Positions 35,416-46,077 are shown, counted from the first letter of the stretch. The stretch is DNA of 64,000 nt from Gemmatimonadota bacterium (GCA_028287235.1 JAQBQB010000023.1:62001-126000); one strand, 5' to 3'. The notes: generated from the sequence alone by a model not told the origin. Program-made: numbers and translations.

Positions 35416-35565
35416 GTAGGGTATCGGATTTAGGGTTGAGGGAAGGTGTGCGGGCGCGCCGTGGGCGCGCCCGCTTCTTGTTAGGGCCTTCGTGGTCCAT
35501 CCATCAAGTCGCGCCGCAGGCGCGACGTACCTCCCCTAAACCCTAGACCCCAAACCCTACACCCT
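35416..35565. repeat. Telomere-like heptamer element, copy 3 (short form, opposite orientation)
   Basis: Between ATPase 2 and the response regulator. Read on the minus strand it has the clearest core: hairpin GTCGCGCC-TGC-GGCGCGAC, CTTGATGGATGGACC, then a second hairpin GCGGGCGCGCC-CAC-GGCGCGCCCGC. Both hairpins are the same as in copy 1 although the two elements are 33 kb apart. G-tracts every seven bases mark both ends. Confidence 0.9.
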
Positions 35566-35578
35566 GCTTCTTTCTCCC

Positions 35579-36926
<1,348 letters not shown>

Positions 36927-36937
<11 letters not shown>

Positions 36938-38366
36938 CGGCGTGGGGCGTGGGGCGTGGGGCGCGAAGCGCGGCGCGGAACGCGCCCCGCCGCCCACGCC
37001 CCACGCCCAACGCCCAACGCCGCACGCCGCACGCCACGAACGCCTCGTCTTCCGGCTGACCCTTCTCGCCGGCTTGCCCGGCGTGGTCGTCGCCATGGCG
37101 CTGCTCTGGCGCGGAGGCTACAGCGGCAAGGTGCAGTGGACGCTCGGCCTGTTCGTGATCGGCGGATGGATGATCACCGCGCTCGTGCTGCGCGAGCGCG
37201 TGGTGCGGCCGCTGCAGACGCTGTCGAACATGCTCGCGGCGCTGCGCGAGGGCGACTATTCGATTCGCGCGCGCGGCGCCGATCGCGAGGATGCGCTCGG
37301 ACTCGCGTTCCTCGAATCCAACCTGCTCGGCGAAACGCTGCGCACCCAGCGCCTCGGCGCCATGGAAGCCACGGCGCTGCTGCGCACCGTGATGGCGGAG
37401 ATCGACGTCGCCGTTTTCGCGTTCGACGACGGCGATCGCGTGCGGCTCGTCAATCGCGCCGGCGAGCGTCTCCTCGCGCAGCCCGCGGAGCGCATTCTCG
37501 GGCGGACCGCCGAACAGGTGGCGCTCGCCGACTGTCTGCAGGGCGCGTCGCCGCGCACCATGGACGTGACGTTCGCCGGCGGCGCGGGGCGCTGGGAAGT
37601 GCGCCGCGGATCGTTTCGGCAGGATGGACGTCCACACACGCTGCTGGTGCTCGCCGACGTGAGCAAGACGCTGCGCGAAGAAGAGCTGCAGGCATGGCAG
37701 CGTCTCGTGCGTGTGCTCAGTCACGAGATCAACAACTCGCTCGCGCCGATCAAGTCGATCACGGGCAGCCTGACGTCGCTGCTCGACCGGCAGCCGCGCG
37801 CCGCCGATGCGGAGGACGATCTCCGGCGCGGGTTGAGCGTGATCGGCGGCCGCTCGGAAGCGCTCGTGCGCTTCATGTCGGCGTACGCGCGGCTCGCGCG
37901 CTTGCCTGCGCCGTATCGCGTGCCGCTCGACGTCGCGACGTGGGTACGCCGCGTGGCGGCGTTGGAGACACGCATGCCCGTGTCGGTCGTCGAAGGCCCG
38001 CGCACTTCGGTACGGGCGGACGGCGACCAGCTCGACCAACTGTTGATCAATCTCGTACGCAACGCGGTCGATGCGTCGCTCGAGACGAACGGAAGCGTGT
38101 ACATCAGATGGGCGCGTCACAACGGTACGCTCTCGCTGATGGTCGAGGACGACGGGCCCGGCATCGCGAGCAGCGCGAATCTGTTCGTCCCCTTTTTCAC
38201 GACGAAGCCGCAGGGCTCGGGCATCGGGCTCGTGTTGTCGCGACAGATCGCCGAAGCGCACGGTGGCTCGTTGTCGCTCGACAATCGTCTCGAGGGCCGC
38301 GGGTGCGTGGCCACTTTGCGGTTGGAGACGTACGACGCTGTGAGCGCGGCCGCGAACGGGAATTAG
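36927..38366 (+). CDS. Sensor histidine kinase with repeat-invaded N-terminus
   Basis: A 479-residue kinase. Two membrane helices (about 40-61 LVFRLTLLAGLPGVVVAMALLW and 72-88) are followed by HAMP-like and PAS parts, a dimerisation helix with the phospho-accepting His266 (VLSHEINNSLAPIKS), and an HATPase_c domain (LLINLVRNAVDAS, VEDDGPGIAS, GSGIGLVLSRQIAEAHGG). Residues 5-36 are encoded by a GGGGCGT heptamer array and its inverted arm (GVGRGAWGAKRG...PPPTPHAQRP). The start codon lies before the array, inside the end of the regulator gene, so the array has been inserted in frame at a coupled junction. Confidence 0.93.
36939..37035. repeat. GGGGCGT/ACGCCCC inverted heptamer arrays inside kinase gene
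   Basis: Left arm of three GGGGCGT units from 36943, a central palindrome CGCGAAGCGCGGCGCGGAACGCG, then a right arm of ACGCCCC-like units decaying to ACGCCGC. It has the same architecture as 7385-7733 but without a large interior. It begins two bases after the regulator stop codon. Confidence 0.88.
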
Positions 38367-38685
38367 CTCGCAAACATTTGGAGCACGAACTCACCAACTG
38401 GCTCGTACGTCACCTCGGCGCCGCCATGCGCGCGTGGCCTGCGGTGTGCCCTGGATTGACGCGCGAACGGGGGGCACGACGCCCTTCCGCGTATTCAAAT
38501 TTTTGTTCCTCGTACGACCCCTGATCCACCCCGCCGCGGCACGGACTCTGCCATGCACCAGTGCGGTGCCGCGACGAAGTACGTCGACCGAGGGCTCAGC
38601 GTGATGCGGTGCGCTGAGAAATCCTCGCCCGGTAGTCGTCCGCGGGGGCTAGTCGATCAGGGACGACACAGAGGGAGGAGACCCA
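38367..38685. other. Intergenic region before beta-barrel gene
   Basis: A 319-base gap with no convincing coding frame. An AT-rich island GTATTCAAATTTTTGTTCC near 38491 stands out from the GC-rich surroundings and may belong to a promoter. A strong ribosome site (GAGGGAGGAGACCC) precedes the next gene. Confidence 0.45.
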
Positions 38686-39567
38686 ATGTTTAACCGTAAT
38701 GCTCTACTGCTCGTTGCCGGCGCGGCGATCTTCACTCTCGACGCTTCGGTTGCTTCTGCCCAGGCCAAGACGCCTCGGTCCACGAAGCGCATTCCAATCA
38801 CGAAGGAAGCGCCGGGCGAAGTCACCCGCGTCGACACCGTGACGGTGTACCGCACCGACACGCTCCGCACGATGGGCCGCGTCGATACCGTGACGCGGAC
38901 GCAGACGAACACGATCACGCGCGTCGACACGGTCGTACAGAGTGTTCCGATGGTCGCCCGCCATGTCGGCGGTTTGTACTTCGGCCTCGGCGCGGGCCCG
39001 AACCTTCCGTTCGGCGCAATCCGCACGGTGAACGAGCCGGGTGTCGTTGGTCAGGTGAATCTCGGATGGCAGGGCTTGAATAGCCCGCTCGGTATTCGCC
39101 TCGATGGTAACTGGACGCAGTTCGCGGACAACGCCGAGTACGACCTGCTTGGACCCAAGGCTGAAATGATGGGCGGGAATTTGGACCTGAAGCTCAACAT
39201 CCCGATCTTCAACGGCTTCCTTGGCAGCAGCGTGCGCATGACCCCGTACATCATCGGCGGCGGCAGCGCGGTTCGCTATCGCAACCTTCGTATGAAGCTC
39301 GACACCGACGCCGGCGTCACGGGCGGCTACGGCCCGCAGCACACGGTCATCGCCGGCACGTCGAACACCAGCGCGACGACTGCATCTGGCGTGACGAACC
39401 CGGATTGGCATGACGACTTCGGCTGGAACATCGGCGGCGGTCTGGCCTTCCACGCCGGCAAGAAGGAAGTGTTCGTCGAAGCGCGCGGTATTCACTTCAA
39501 TCGCGACAGCAACCGCTACGCCTCGTCGTGGTCGATCCCGATCATCTTCGGCGTCAACTTCTTCTAA
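38686..39567 (+). CDS. Outer-membrane beta-barrel protein
   Basis: A 293-residue exported protein. The signal is NALLLVAGAAIFTLDASVASAQA. Residues 40-85 repeat Val-Asp-Thr units (RVDTVTVYRTDTLRT, GRVDTVTRTQT, ITRVDTVVQ), a periplasmic linker seen in this lineage. The remainder alternates hydrophobic residues with Gly/Asn, as in eight-stranded barrels (GLYFGLGAGPNLPFG, NLDLKLNIPIF, YIIGGGSAVRYRNL), and ends in FGVNFF with a terminal aromatic residue, the usual BAM recognition end. Role unknown. Confidence 0.82.
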   Translation: MFNRNALLLVAGAAIFTLDASVASAQAKTPRSTKRIPITKEAPGEVTRVDTVTVYRTDTLRTMGRVDTVTRTQTNTITRVDTVVQSVPMVARHVGGLYFGLGAGPNLPFGAIRTVNEPGVVGQVNLGWQGLNSPLGIRLDGNWTQFADNAEYDLLGPKAEMMGGNLDLKLNIPIFNGFLGSSVRMTPYIIGGGSAVRYRNLRMKLDTDAGVTGGYGPQHTVIAGTSNTSATTASGVTNPDWHDDFGWNIGGGLAFHAGKKEVFVEARGIHFNRDSNRYASSWSIPIIFGVNFF

Positions 39568-39622
39568 GCTGGGCGAGGTCCTGACGAGCTAGCTTGTCAG
39601 CAAATAGAAGCAAACAGATGAG

Positions 39623-39653
39623 CGCGCCGCCTGTGTATCAGGCGGCGCGTTTC
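39623..39653 (+). terminator. Intrinsic terminator after beta-barrel gene
   Basis: Perfect 11-bp stem CGCGCCGCCTG/CAGGCGGCGCG with loop TGTAT, followed by TTTCGTC, 56 bases after the stop. Confidence 0.8.
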
Positions 39654-39710
39654 GTCGTCAGGATACTAGAACCCGTCATTCCAGCGTGGCACCTTTGGAA
39701 CGGATCTAGC

Positions 39711-39726
39711 GTATTGTTCGGAATAC
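39711..39726. promoter_or_regulatory. Inverted repeat upstream of L,D-transpeptidase
   Basis: GTATT-N6-AATAC about 50 bases before the transpeptidase ATG, in an AT-richer patch. Possible operator; no regulator is known. Confidence 0.25.
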
Positions 39727-39772
39727 AGCGCTCATTATTCGGTCATCCCAGCGCTTCATAGCAGAGCCCTCC

Positions 39773-40606
39773 ATGCGTAGCATCCAGATTCAAAAGATTC
39801 TCCTGACCGTCGGAACCGCCGCGGCGCTCGTCGGCGCGGCGCAGCTTGGCGCTCAGGTTCAGGCTTCGAATGATTTCGCCGCCCGCAACCGCCTGGCGGC
39901 GCTGTCGGACACGACGGACAACATCGCGTCGCGCCCGGCCTACACCTTTAAGTCGAAGGCCGACAGCCTGTCGTGGGAGCACAACCGCAAGCTCGCCGAC
40001 CGTGCCTCGGGCTTTCGCGTCGTCGTGTCGCTCCAGGACAAGCACCTCTGGGCGATCGTCGGCGAGGACACGGTCTTGAGCGCCCCGGCCGCCGTGGCCA
40101 AGGGCACGACCCTCAAGTTCGGAAAGAATCAGCAGTGGACGTTCGACACGCCGCGCGGCCCGCGGACGGTGCTCGGCAAGGAAGCCGACCCGATCTGGCA
40201 GCCGCCCGAGTGGCTGTACGCCGAAACCGCGGCGGAGCACGATCTCAAGCTGGGACACGTCGTCCCAGGCCACCCGATCAAGCTCGACGACGGCCGCCTG
40301 CTGGCCGTGAAAGACAATGAGGTCGGCGTGATCGACGACGGCCAGTTCGCCGCGCTGCCGACCGACGAGCACATCGTCTTCGGCAACACGCTCTACGTTC
40401 CGCCGCTCGGCACCAAGAACCGCAAGGTCGAGGGAGAGCTCGGGAAGTATCGCCTCAACCTTGGCGACGGCTACCTCCTGCACGGCACGCCGTACCAGGA
40501 GTCGATTGGCCTGGCCGCGACGCATGGCTGCGTGCGACTGCGCGACGAAGACATCGAGTGGCTCTACGAGCACGTGCCGGTGGGAACGAAGGTCTACATC
40601 TACTGA
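39773..40606 (+). CDS. L,D-transpeptidase (YkuD family)
   Basis: A 277-residue exported enzyme. An N-terminal signal (ILLTVGTAAALVGAAQLGAQ) is followed by a spacer with RVVVSLQDKHLWAIVGEDTVLSAP, the start of the YkuD fold. The catalytic motif is LHGTPYQESIGLAATHGCVRLRDED, with the nucleophilic Cys in HGCVRL. These enzymes make 3-3 cross-links in peptidoglycan or attach proteins to it. About 100 residues between the strand start and the catalytic motif form an insertion larger than in minimal YkuD proteins. A bidirectional terminator follows. Confidence 0.92.
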   Translation: MRSIQIQKILLTVGTAAALVGAAQLGAQVQASNDFAARNRLAALSDTTDNIASRPAYTFKSKADSLSWEHNRKLADRASGFRVVVSLQDKHLWAIVGEDTVLSAPAAVAKGTTLKFGKNQQWTFDTPRGPRTVLGKEADPIWQPPEWLYAETAAEHDLKLGHVVPGHPIKLDDGRLLAVKDNEVGVIDDGQFAALPTDEHIVFGNTLYVPPLGTKNRKVEGELGKYRLNLGDGYLLHGTPYQESIGLAATHGCVRLRDEDIEWLYEHVPVGTKVYIY

Positions 40607-40623
40607 TCCGGCAAGCCGCTCCC

Positions 40624-40667
40624 GCACGCAGAAAACCCCACGCCAAAAGCGTGGGGTTTTTGCGTGC
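40624..40667. terminator. Bidirectional intrinsic terminator
   Basis: AAAACCCCACGC/GCGTGGGGTTTT with loop CAAAA (40632-40660), flanked by A- and T-tracts and extended by GCACGCA/TGCGTGC. It serves the transpeptidase gene and possibly the convergent CHRD gene. Confidence 0.88.
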
Positions 40668-40770
40668 TTCGCTACGTACTTGGTTCGCTACGTGCTCGCT
40701 TCGCTAGTCGTGCGGGCGGAACGGTAGCGAGGGTGCGTCATGCGAGCGTCATCCGACCGGCATCCGAGCA

Positions 40771-41301
40771 TTACGGCGTCCGGACGATCTGCCCCCGAAT
40801 CTCGCCGCCCGGGTTGGAAACCGTGTGGATGTTCGCGTAGGTGAGGCCGGCCAGCAGGAGCTTCTTCAGCGAGTCGCCGTTGACCGTCGCGGAAATCGTC
40901 GTGGCGGCGTTGAGCGTGACCGTGCCGGTCGCCGTGCCGCTCGTCGCCGTTCCAAAGCCCCCGAAAGTGGCGCCGGGCAGCGTGTTGAAGTTCAGGATGA
41001 CGCCGGCCGTCGCCGCCGTGCCGCTGGGGAACGGGCCGTGGATGTGGCCGTTGTTGATGTTCGACGTGAGGCCCGAGTAGGTGATCGTGTAGGAGAACAC
41101 GTTCGTCGAGGTGTCGAGCGTCGCCTTGAACACGCCGCTGCCGGTCGGATTCCCCACGAGCGTCGGCGGCTCGTTGGCGGGCGTCATGTTCACCGTGAAG
41201 TTGATGATCTTCGAGACGACCGGCGTGGTTGTCGTGTCGCTGTTTCCGCACGCCGTCGCAACAACCACCGCGGCAGCCAACGTCAGAACGGGTGTTCGCA
41301 T
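40771..41301 (-). CDS. CHRD-domain lipoprotein
   Basis: A 176-residue lipoprotein (MRTPVLTLAAAVVVATAC) with a CHRD domain: FTVNMTPANEPPT, SGVFKATLDTSTNVFSYTITYSGL, GHIHGPFPSGTAATAGVILNF and YANIHTVSNPGGEIRGQI. The HIHGP and NPGGEIRGQ motifs are diagnostic for CHRD, named from chordin and found in many secreted bacterial proteins of unknown role. The track frame continues upstream to 42012 only as a shadow of the amidohydrolase. It is divergent from the amidohydrolase cluster. Confidence 0.9.
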   Translation of the reverse strand: MRTPVLTLAAAVVVATACGNSDTTTTPVVSKIINFTVNMTPANEPPTLVGNPTGSGVFKATLDTSTNVFSYTITYSGLTSNINNGHIHGPFPSGTAATAGVILNFNTLPGATFGGFGTATSGTATGTVTLNAATTISATVNGDSLKKLLLAGLTYANIHTVSNPGGEIRGQIVRTP

Positions 41302-41526
41302 CGTCCATCTCCCAGGGTGGTGGTGTGGTGCAGGGGTGTGTCTCTCCGTGACAGCGAATCCCGCCCTCGTCGTGCGAGTTCCGCCCGCCGTCGAGCGGCC
41401 CCAAGGCCGAGCCCGCTTTGACAGCGTGTCTTGGGCGCGTGAGATTCTCGGGGCGCGCGATGCAGACGTCGCGCATCTCCCTACCCGGGCCCGCAGCGGG
41501 CCGAAATTGTCGAGGAGCACTCCGCA

Positions 41527-43245
41527 ATGCAGATCCGTCGCTTTCTGACGGGCGCGATGTTGGCGTTCGCCGCCGGCGTCGTCGCCCCACCGTTGCTCGG
41601 CGCGCAGATCGGCGTGCAACGAGAGCGCAACGTTCCGAACGTGTACGCGATCACCAATGCGCGGATCGTCCCGGTGTCCGGACCCGCGATCGAGCGTGGC
41701 ACTGTGGTGATTCGCAACGGCGTGATCGCCGCCGTCGGCGCTTCGGCACAGGCGCCGGCCGACGCACGCATCATCGACGGCACTGGACTCACAGTCTATC
41801 CCGGCTTGATCGACGCGAACTCTAGCCTGGGCTATCCCGCCGCCGCGGCGACGCAAGCCGGCGCGCCGGCAGGGCGCGGCGGACGCGGAGCGCCGGCGCA
41901 GCAGGGCGCGCCGGCCGGCGCGCCAAATTCGCTGCGTCCCATTGGGCTGCAGCCGGAGATCGCCGCGATCGATCTCGTGCACCCCGACGCCGACGCGTTC
42001 AGCGGCCCGCACAGCGCGGGCATCACGACGGCGCTCACCGTTCCATCGAGCGGCATCTTCAAAGGACTCTCAGCGGTCATCACGCTGGGCGGCGCGAGCA
42101 CGCAGGCGATGATCATCAAGGCGCCCGTGGCCGAACACATTGGCTTCACGCCGCTGCGCAGCGGCGGCTATCCCAACTCGCTGCTCGGCGTCTTCTCGGC
42201 GCTGCGTCAAACCCTGCTCGACGCGCAGCACTACGGCGCCGAGCAGGCGGCGTACGCCAAGAATCCGCGCGGCGCGCGCCGGCCGGAGATCGATCCGTCG
42301 CTCGAGGCGCTGCAGCCGGTGTTGGCGCGTCAGATTCCCGTGGTGATGGAGGCGTCGCAGGCACGCGAGATCGAGCGCGCGCTCGACTTGGCGAAGGAGT
42401 TCAACCTGCGCGTGGTCATCGCCGGCGGCGAAGAGGCGGATCAAGTGGCGGCCCGGCTCAAGGCCGAGAACGTGCCGGTGCTCATCTCGTTGAACTTTCC
42501 GCGCCGGCCCACCGCGTCGGCCGACGCCGATCCGGAGCCGCTGCGCGTGCTGCGCGCGCGAGTCGAAGCGCCGAAGCTCGCGTCCAAGCTCACCGCCGCG
42601 GGGGTGCGCTTCGCCTTCGAGGACGGCGGGCTGACCACGTGGTCCGACTTTCTCGCGAACGCGGGCCGCACGGTGGAAAACGGGCTCACCTCCGAACAGG
42701 CGGTGCGTGCACTCACCGCGGCGCCGGCCGAGATCCTCGGCGTGAGCGACCGGCTGGGGACGATCGAGACGGGCAAGATCGCCAACCTCACGGTGACGCG
42801 CGGCGACCTGTTCGCCGGTCGCGTGGCGCACGTGTTCGTCGACGGCAATCCGGTCGAGATTCGCGCGCAGGCCGCGGGCAGCACCGCGGGCGCGATGGCC
42901 AACGGTACCTGGACGGTGACCGTGACGATGGACGAGGGCGACAAGCCGGTGACGATGGCGCTCGAGCAGTTCGGCGACCAGCTCCGCGGCACCATCCAAG
43001 GCGCGCTCGGCAATTCACAAATCTCTAATGGCTCGATTGGCGCCGACGGCGCGTTCCGGTTCACCGCGTCGGTCACGATGGGCGGCAGCACCGAGGAAGC
43101 GGCGTTTACCGGCACGATCGCCGGGAACGTGATCCGCGGAACGGTCGGCGTGGTGGGACATCCCCAGGGCACGTTCGCCGGACAGCGTCCCGACGCCGCG
43201 GGCCAGGGTGCCGGGCGGCGCGGCCGGCCGCCGGTGCAGCGGTGA
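41527..43245 (+). CDS. Secreted amidohydrolase-like protein 1, HxH absent
   Basis: A 572-residue exported member of the amidohydrolase superfamily (signal MQIRRFLTGAMLAFAAGVVAPPLLGAQ). The composite N-terminal sandwich is present (NARIVPVSGPAIERGTVVIRNGVIAAVG), but where active enzymes read PGLIDxHxH this one has YPGLIDANSSLGYP, so the first metal pair is missing. The barrel and closing ILGVSDRLGTIETGKIANLTVTRGDLF remain. An Ala/Gly/Pro/Gln-rich loop (AGAPAGRGGRGAPAQQGAPAG) and an extra C-terminal beta domain of about 110 residues are present. Probably a non-catalytic partner of the next gene (inference). Confidence 0.85.
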   Translation: MQIRRFLTGAMLAFAAGVVAPPLLGAQIGVQRERNVPNVYAITNARIVPVSGPAIERGTVVIRNGVIAAVGASAQAPADARIIDGTGLTVYPGLIDANSSLGYPAAAATQAGAPAGRGGRGAPAQQGAPAGAPNSLRPIGLQPEIAAIDLVHPDADAFSGPHSAGITTALTVPSSGIFKGLSAVITLGGASTQAMIIKAPVAEHIGFTPLRSGGYPNSLLGVFSALRQTLLDAQHYGAEQAAYAKNPRGARRPEIDPSLEALQPVLARQIPVVMEASQAREIERALDLAKEFNLRVVIAGGEEADQVAARLKAENVPVLISLNFPRRPTASADADPEPLRVLRARVEAPKLASKLTAAGVRFAFEDGGLTTWSDFLANAGRTVENGLTSEQAVRALTAAPAEILGVSDRLGTIETGKIANLTVTRGDLFAGRVAHVFVDGNPVEIRAQAAGSTAGAMANGTWTVTVTMDEGDKPVTMALEQFGDQLRGTIQGALGNSQISNGSIGADGAFRFTASVTMGGSTEEAAFTGTIAGNVIRGTVGVVGHPQGTFAGQRPDAAGQGAGRRGRPPVQR

Positions 43246-43273
43246 TTACCATTTCCGTAATATGGAGACTCGC

Positions 43274-44629
43274 ATGAGACTTTCACTGCTCACGGCGGCC
43301 GCGCTGGTGATCGCGACGGCGGCCGGCGCTCAGACGCCCGTGACGGCACGGCCGGCCGGGGCCACGCTGATCAAGAACGCGACGGTGCTCACCGTCACGA
43401 AGGGCAAGCTCGAGAACACCGACGTGCTGCTCCAGAACGGCAAGATCGCCCAGGTCGGCAAGAACCTGAGCGCGCCGGCGGGTGCCCAGGTGATCGACGC
43501 GACGGGCAAGTACCTCATGCCCGGCATCGTCGATCCGCACTCGCACACGATGGTCGACGCGATCAACGAGGGCTCGCTGTCGGTCACGTCGATGGTGCGC
43601 ATCCGCGACGTGCTCAACCCCACCGACATCAACATCTACCGCCAACTCGCCGGCGGCGTCACGACGATCAACATTCTCCACGGCTCGGCGAACACGATCG
43701 GCGGACAGAACGCTCTCGTGAAGCTCAAGTACGGACGAGACGTCGACGCGATGCTCTTTCCGGGCGCGATGCCCGGAATCAAGTTCGCGCTCGGCGAGAA
43801 CGTGACGCAGAAGAACGGGCAGACCGCCGCACAGGCGACGGGACGGCCGCTTCGCTACCCCAGCACGCGCATGGGACAAGAAGAGGTGTTGCGCGACGCC
43901 TTCATGCGCGCCCGCGACTACAAGGCCTCGTGGGACGATTACAACGCCAAGGTGGCCAAGGGCGACAAAACCGTCGTCGCACCCGACCGCGACCTGGAGC
44001 TCGAGCCGCTCGTGGAAGTGCTCGAGGGCAAGCGGTTCGTTCACGCCCACTCCTACCGCGGCGACGAGATGCTGATGCTGCTCAACGTTGCGAAGGAGTT
44101 CGGCTTCACGGTGAAGACGCTTCAGCACGGGCTGGAGGGCTACAAGATCGCTTCGGAGATCGCGCAGGCCGGCACGGGGCTGTCGACCTTCGCCGACGAA
44201 TGGTCGTATAAGGTCGAGGCCTACGACGCGATTCCGTACAACACGGCGATCCTGCTGCATCACGGCGTGGTGGCGACCGTGAACTCCGACTCCGACGAGC
44301 GCGCACGGCGCCTCAACATCGACGCCGCGAAAATGATGCGCTACGGCGGCCTCACCGAGGAAGAAGCGCTCAAGACCATCACCTATAACGGTGCGGTGCA
44401 GATGGGCGTCGAAAAGCGCGTCGGATCGATCGAAGTCGGGAAAGACGCCGACGTCGTGATCTGGAGCGGCGATCCGCTCAGCGTCTACTCGAGCGCCGAG
44501 ACGACGTTCATCGACGGCGAGATCTTCTTCGACATCAAACGCGACCAGGCGATGCGCGACCAGATGGCCAAGGAGCGCGCGTCGCTCGAAGCCGCCGACC
44601 GCCGTCGCGTGACTCCGGTGGTACCATGA
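43274..44629 (+). CDS. Secreted amidohydrolase 2, metal site intact
   Basis: About 451 residues from MRLSLLTAAALVIATAAGAQ; the GGAG before this ATG favours it over 43262. It has the full metallo-dependent hydrolase pattern: IKNATVLTVTKGKLENTDVLLQNGKI, MPGIVDPHSHTMV (HxH), VTTINILHGSANTIGGQN, KRFVHAHSYRGDEMLMLL, and the end RVGSIEVGKDADVVIWSGDPL. The substrate could be a dipeptide, imidazolone or similar cyclic amide; sequence does not decide. It lies between two HxH-lacking paralogues and overlaps the next gene by ATGA. Confidence 0.92.
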   Translation: MRLSLLTAAALVIATAAGAQTPVTARPAGATLIKNATVLTVTKGKLENTDVLLQNGKIAQVGKNLSAPAGAQVIDATGKYLMPGIVDPHSHTMVDAINEGSLSVTSMVRIRDVLNPTDINIYRQLAGGVTTINILHGSANTIGGQNALVKLKYGRDVDAMLFPGAMPGIKFALGENVTQKNGQTAAQATGRPLRYPSTRMGQEEVLRDAFMRARDYKASWDDYNAKVAKGDKTVVAPDRDLELEPLVEVLEGKRFVHAHSYRGDEMLMLLNVAKEFGFTVKTLQHGLEGYKIASEIAQAGTGLSTFADEWSYKVEAYDAIPYNTAILLHHGVVATVNSDSDERARRLNIDAAKMMRYGGLTEEEALKTITYNGAVQMGVEKRVGSIEVGKDADVVIWSGDPLSVYSSAETTFIDGEIFFDIKRDQAMRDQMAKERASLEAADRRRVTPVVP

Positions 44630-46077
44630 GGAATCTCACAATGAAGCTCACTCAGGCATTCGTTGGCCTGAGGGAAGCGAGGGATCTGTTCGCCATTACA
44701 GAGATCCTTCGGTCGCTCCGCTCCCTCAGGATGACATTCGTCGTCAGGATGACATTCGTCCTCAGGATGACGTTCATGATGATGGGATTCGCATCCACGG
44801 CGAACGCCCAGCTCGGATCGTTCAACCCAAACCCCGGGCCGCAGGGCACCTTCGCCATTCGCGGAGGACATGTCTACACGGTGAGCGGTGCCGACATTCC
44901 GAACGGCATCGTCCTCATCAGCGGCGGCAAGATCACGGCGGTCGGCGCGAACGTGGCCATACCGGCGGGCGCGCAGGTCATCGACGCCACCGGATTGTCG
45001 GTGTATCCGGGCATGATCGAGACCGGATCGAGCGTCGGCCTCTCGGAGATCGGCCAGGGTGTGGTCGCCACGGTGGACATCTCCGAGGTCGGCTCGTTCA
45101 ACCCGAACGCACAGGCCTTCTACGGCATCGACCCGCACAGCGCGCACATCGGCGTGGCACGGGTGGCCGGCATCACCACGGTGGTATCGCGTCCCACAGG
45201 CGGCATCATCTCCGGCCAGGCGGCGCTGATGAACCTCGCCGGCGACACGCCGCCGAAGATGGCCGTCAGCCCCAAGCTCGCGCTGGTGATCGACCTGCCG
45301 AAGTCCGGCTTCGGCGGGCGCGGCTTCGCTCGCGCGGCCGCGCAGCAAGGTGCGCCGGCCGACGCCAACCGCGTTCGCCAGCTCCAGATGGATTCGCTCC
45401 GCACCATGCTGCACGACGCCGAAGCGTACGCCAAGGCGCATGCGGCGTACGCGAAGGACAAGTCGATCCCGCGTCCGGCGCACGACGTCGTGCTCGAGTC
45501 GATGCTCCCCGCGCTCAACGGCCAGATGCCGGTTATCTTCCCCGCCGACCGTGCCACGGACATCCGCGACGCCGTCGCCTTCGCCGAGGAGATGAAGCTC
45601 AAGCCGATCATCCTCGGCGGCCTGGAGGCGCCGTCCGTGGCGGTGTTTCTCAAGCAGCACAACGTGCCGGTGATCGTCACCGCGGTGATGAAGCTGCCGT
45701 CGCGCGAAGACGATCCATTCGACGTGAACTATTCGGTGCCGGCGAAACTCGCCGCGGCGGGCGTGCAGTTCGCCATCTCGACGGGCGACAAGGGCTCGGA
45801 GATCCGCACCCTTCCGTACAACGCGGGCATGGCCGCGGCTCACGGGTTGTCGAAGAGCGACGCGCTCAAGTCGGTGACGCTGTGGCCCGCGCAGATCTTC
45901 GGCGTCGGTGACCGAATGGGCTCGCTCGACGTGGGCAAAATGGCGAACGTCGTCGTGACCACCGGCGACATCCTCGAGGCGAAGACGGATACGAAGTACC
46001 TGTTCATCGACGGGCGGGCGGTGCCGCTCGACAACAAACACACTCAACTCAACGCCATCTTTAAGGACAGACCCTAG
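44626..46077 (+). CDS. Secreted amidohydrolase-like protein 3, HxH absent, signal region invaded by repeat
   Basis: A 483-residue superfamily member. In place of HxH it has YPGMIETGSSVGLSEIGQG. The rest resembles protein 1 (AIRGGHVYTVSGADIPNGIVLISGGKI, FGVGDRMGSLDVGKMANVVVTTGDIL). The first 45 residues are odd: after MKLTQAFV the frame runs through a REP-like palindrome, giving EARDLFAITEILRSLRSL and three RMTF repeats before MMMGFASTANAQ. The ordinary signal sequence is therefore broken or rebuilt by the repeat. Export may have been altered or lost. Confidence 0.85.
   Translation: MRNLTMKLTQAFVGLREARDLFAITEILRSLRSLRMTFVVRMTFVLRMTFMMMGFASTANAQLGSFNPNPGPQGTFAIRGGHVYTVSGADIPNGIVLISGGKITAVGANVAIPAGAQVIDATGLSVYPGMIETGSSVGLSEIGQGVVATVDISEVGSFNPNAQAFYGIDPHSAHIGVARVAGITTVVSRPTGGIISGQAALMNLAGDTPPKMAVSPKLALVIDLPKSGFGGRGFARAAAQQGAPADANRVRQLQMDSLRTMLHDAEAYAKAHAAYAKDKSIPRPAHDVVLESMLPALNGQMPVIFPADRATDIRDAVAFAEEMKLKPIILGGLEAPSVAVFLKQHNVPVIVTAVMKLPSREDDPFDVNYSVPAKLAAAGVQFAISTGDKGSEIRTLPYNAGMAAAHGLSKSDALKSVTLWPAQIFGVGDRMGSLDVGKMANVVVTTGDILEAKTDTKYLFIDGRAVPLDNKHTQLNAIFKDRP
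44664..44774. repeat. REP-like palindrome, copy 2, inside coding sequence
   Basis: CCTGAGGGAAGCGAGGGATC...GATCCTTCGGTCGCTCCGCTCCCTCAGGATGAC pairs as an imperfect inverted repeat. It is followed by two more CTCAGGATGACATTCGTC-like direct units. Same family as 30481-30549. Confidence 0.85.
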
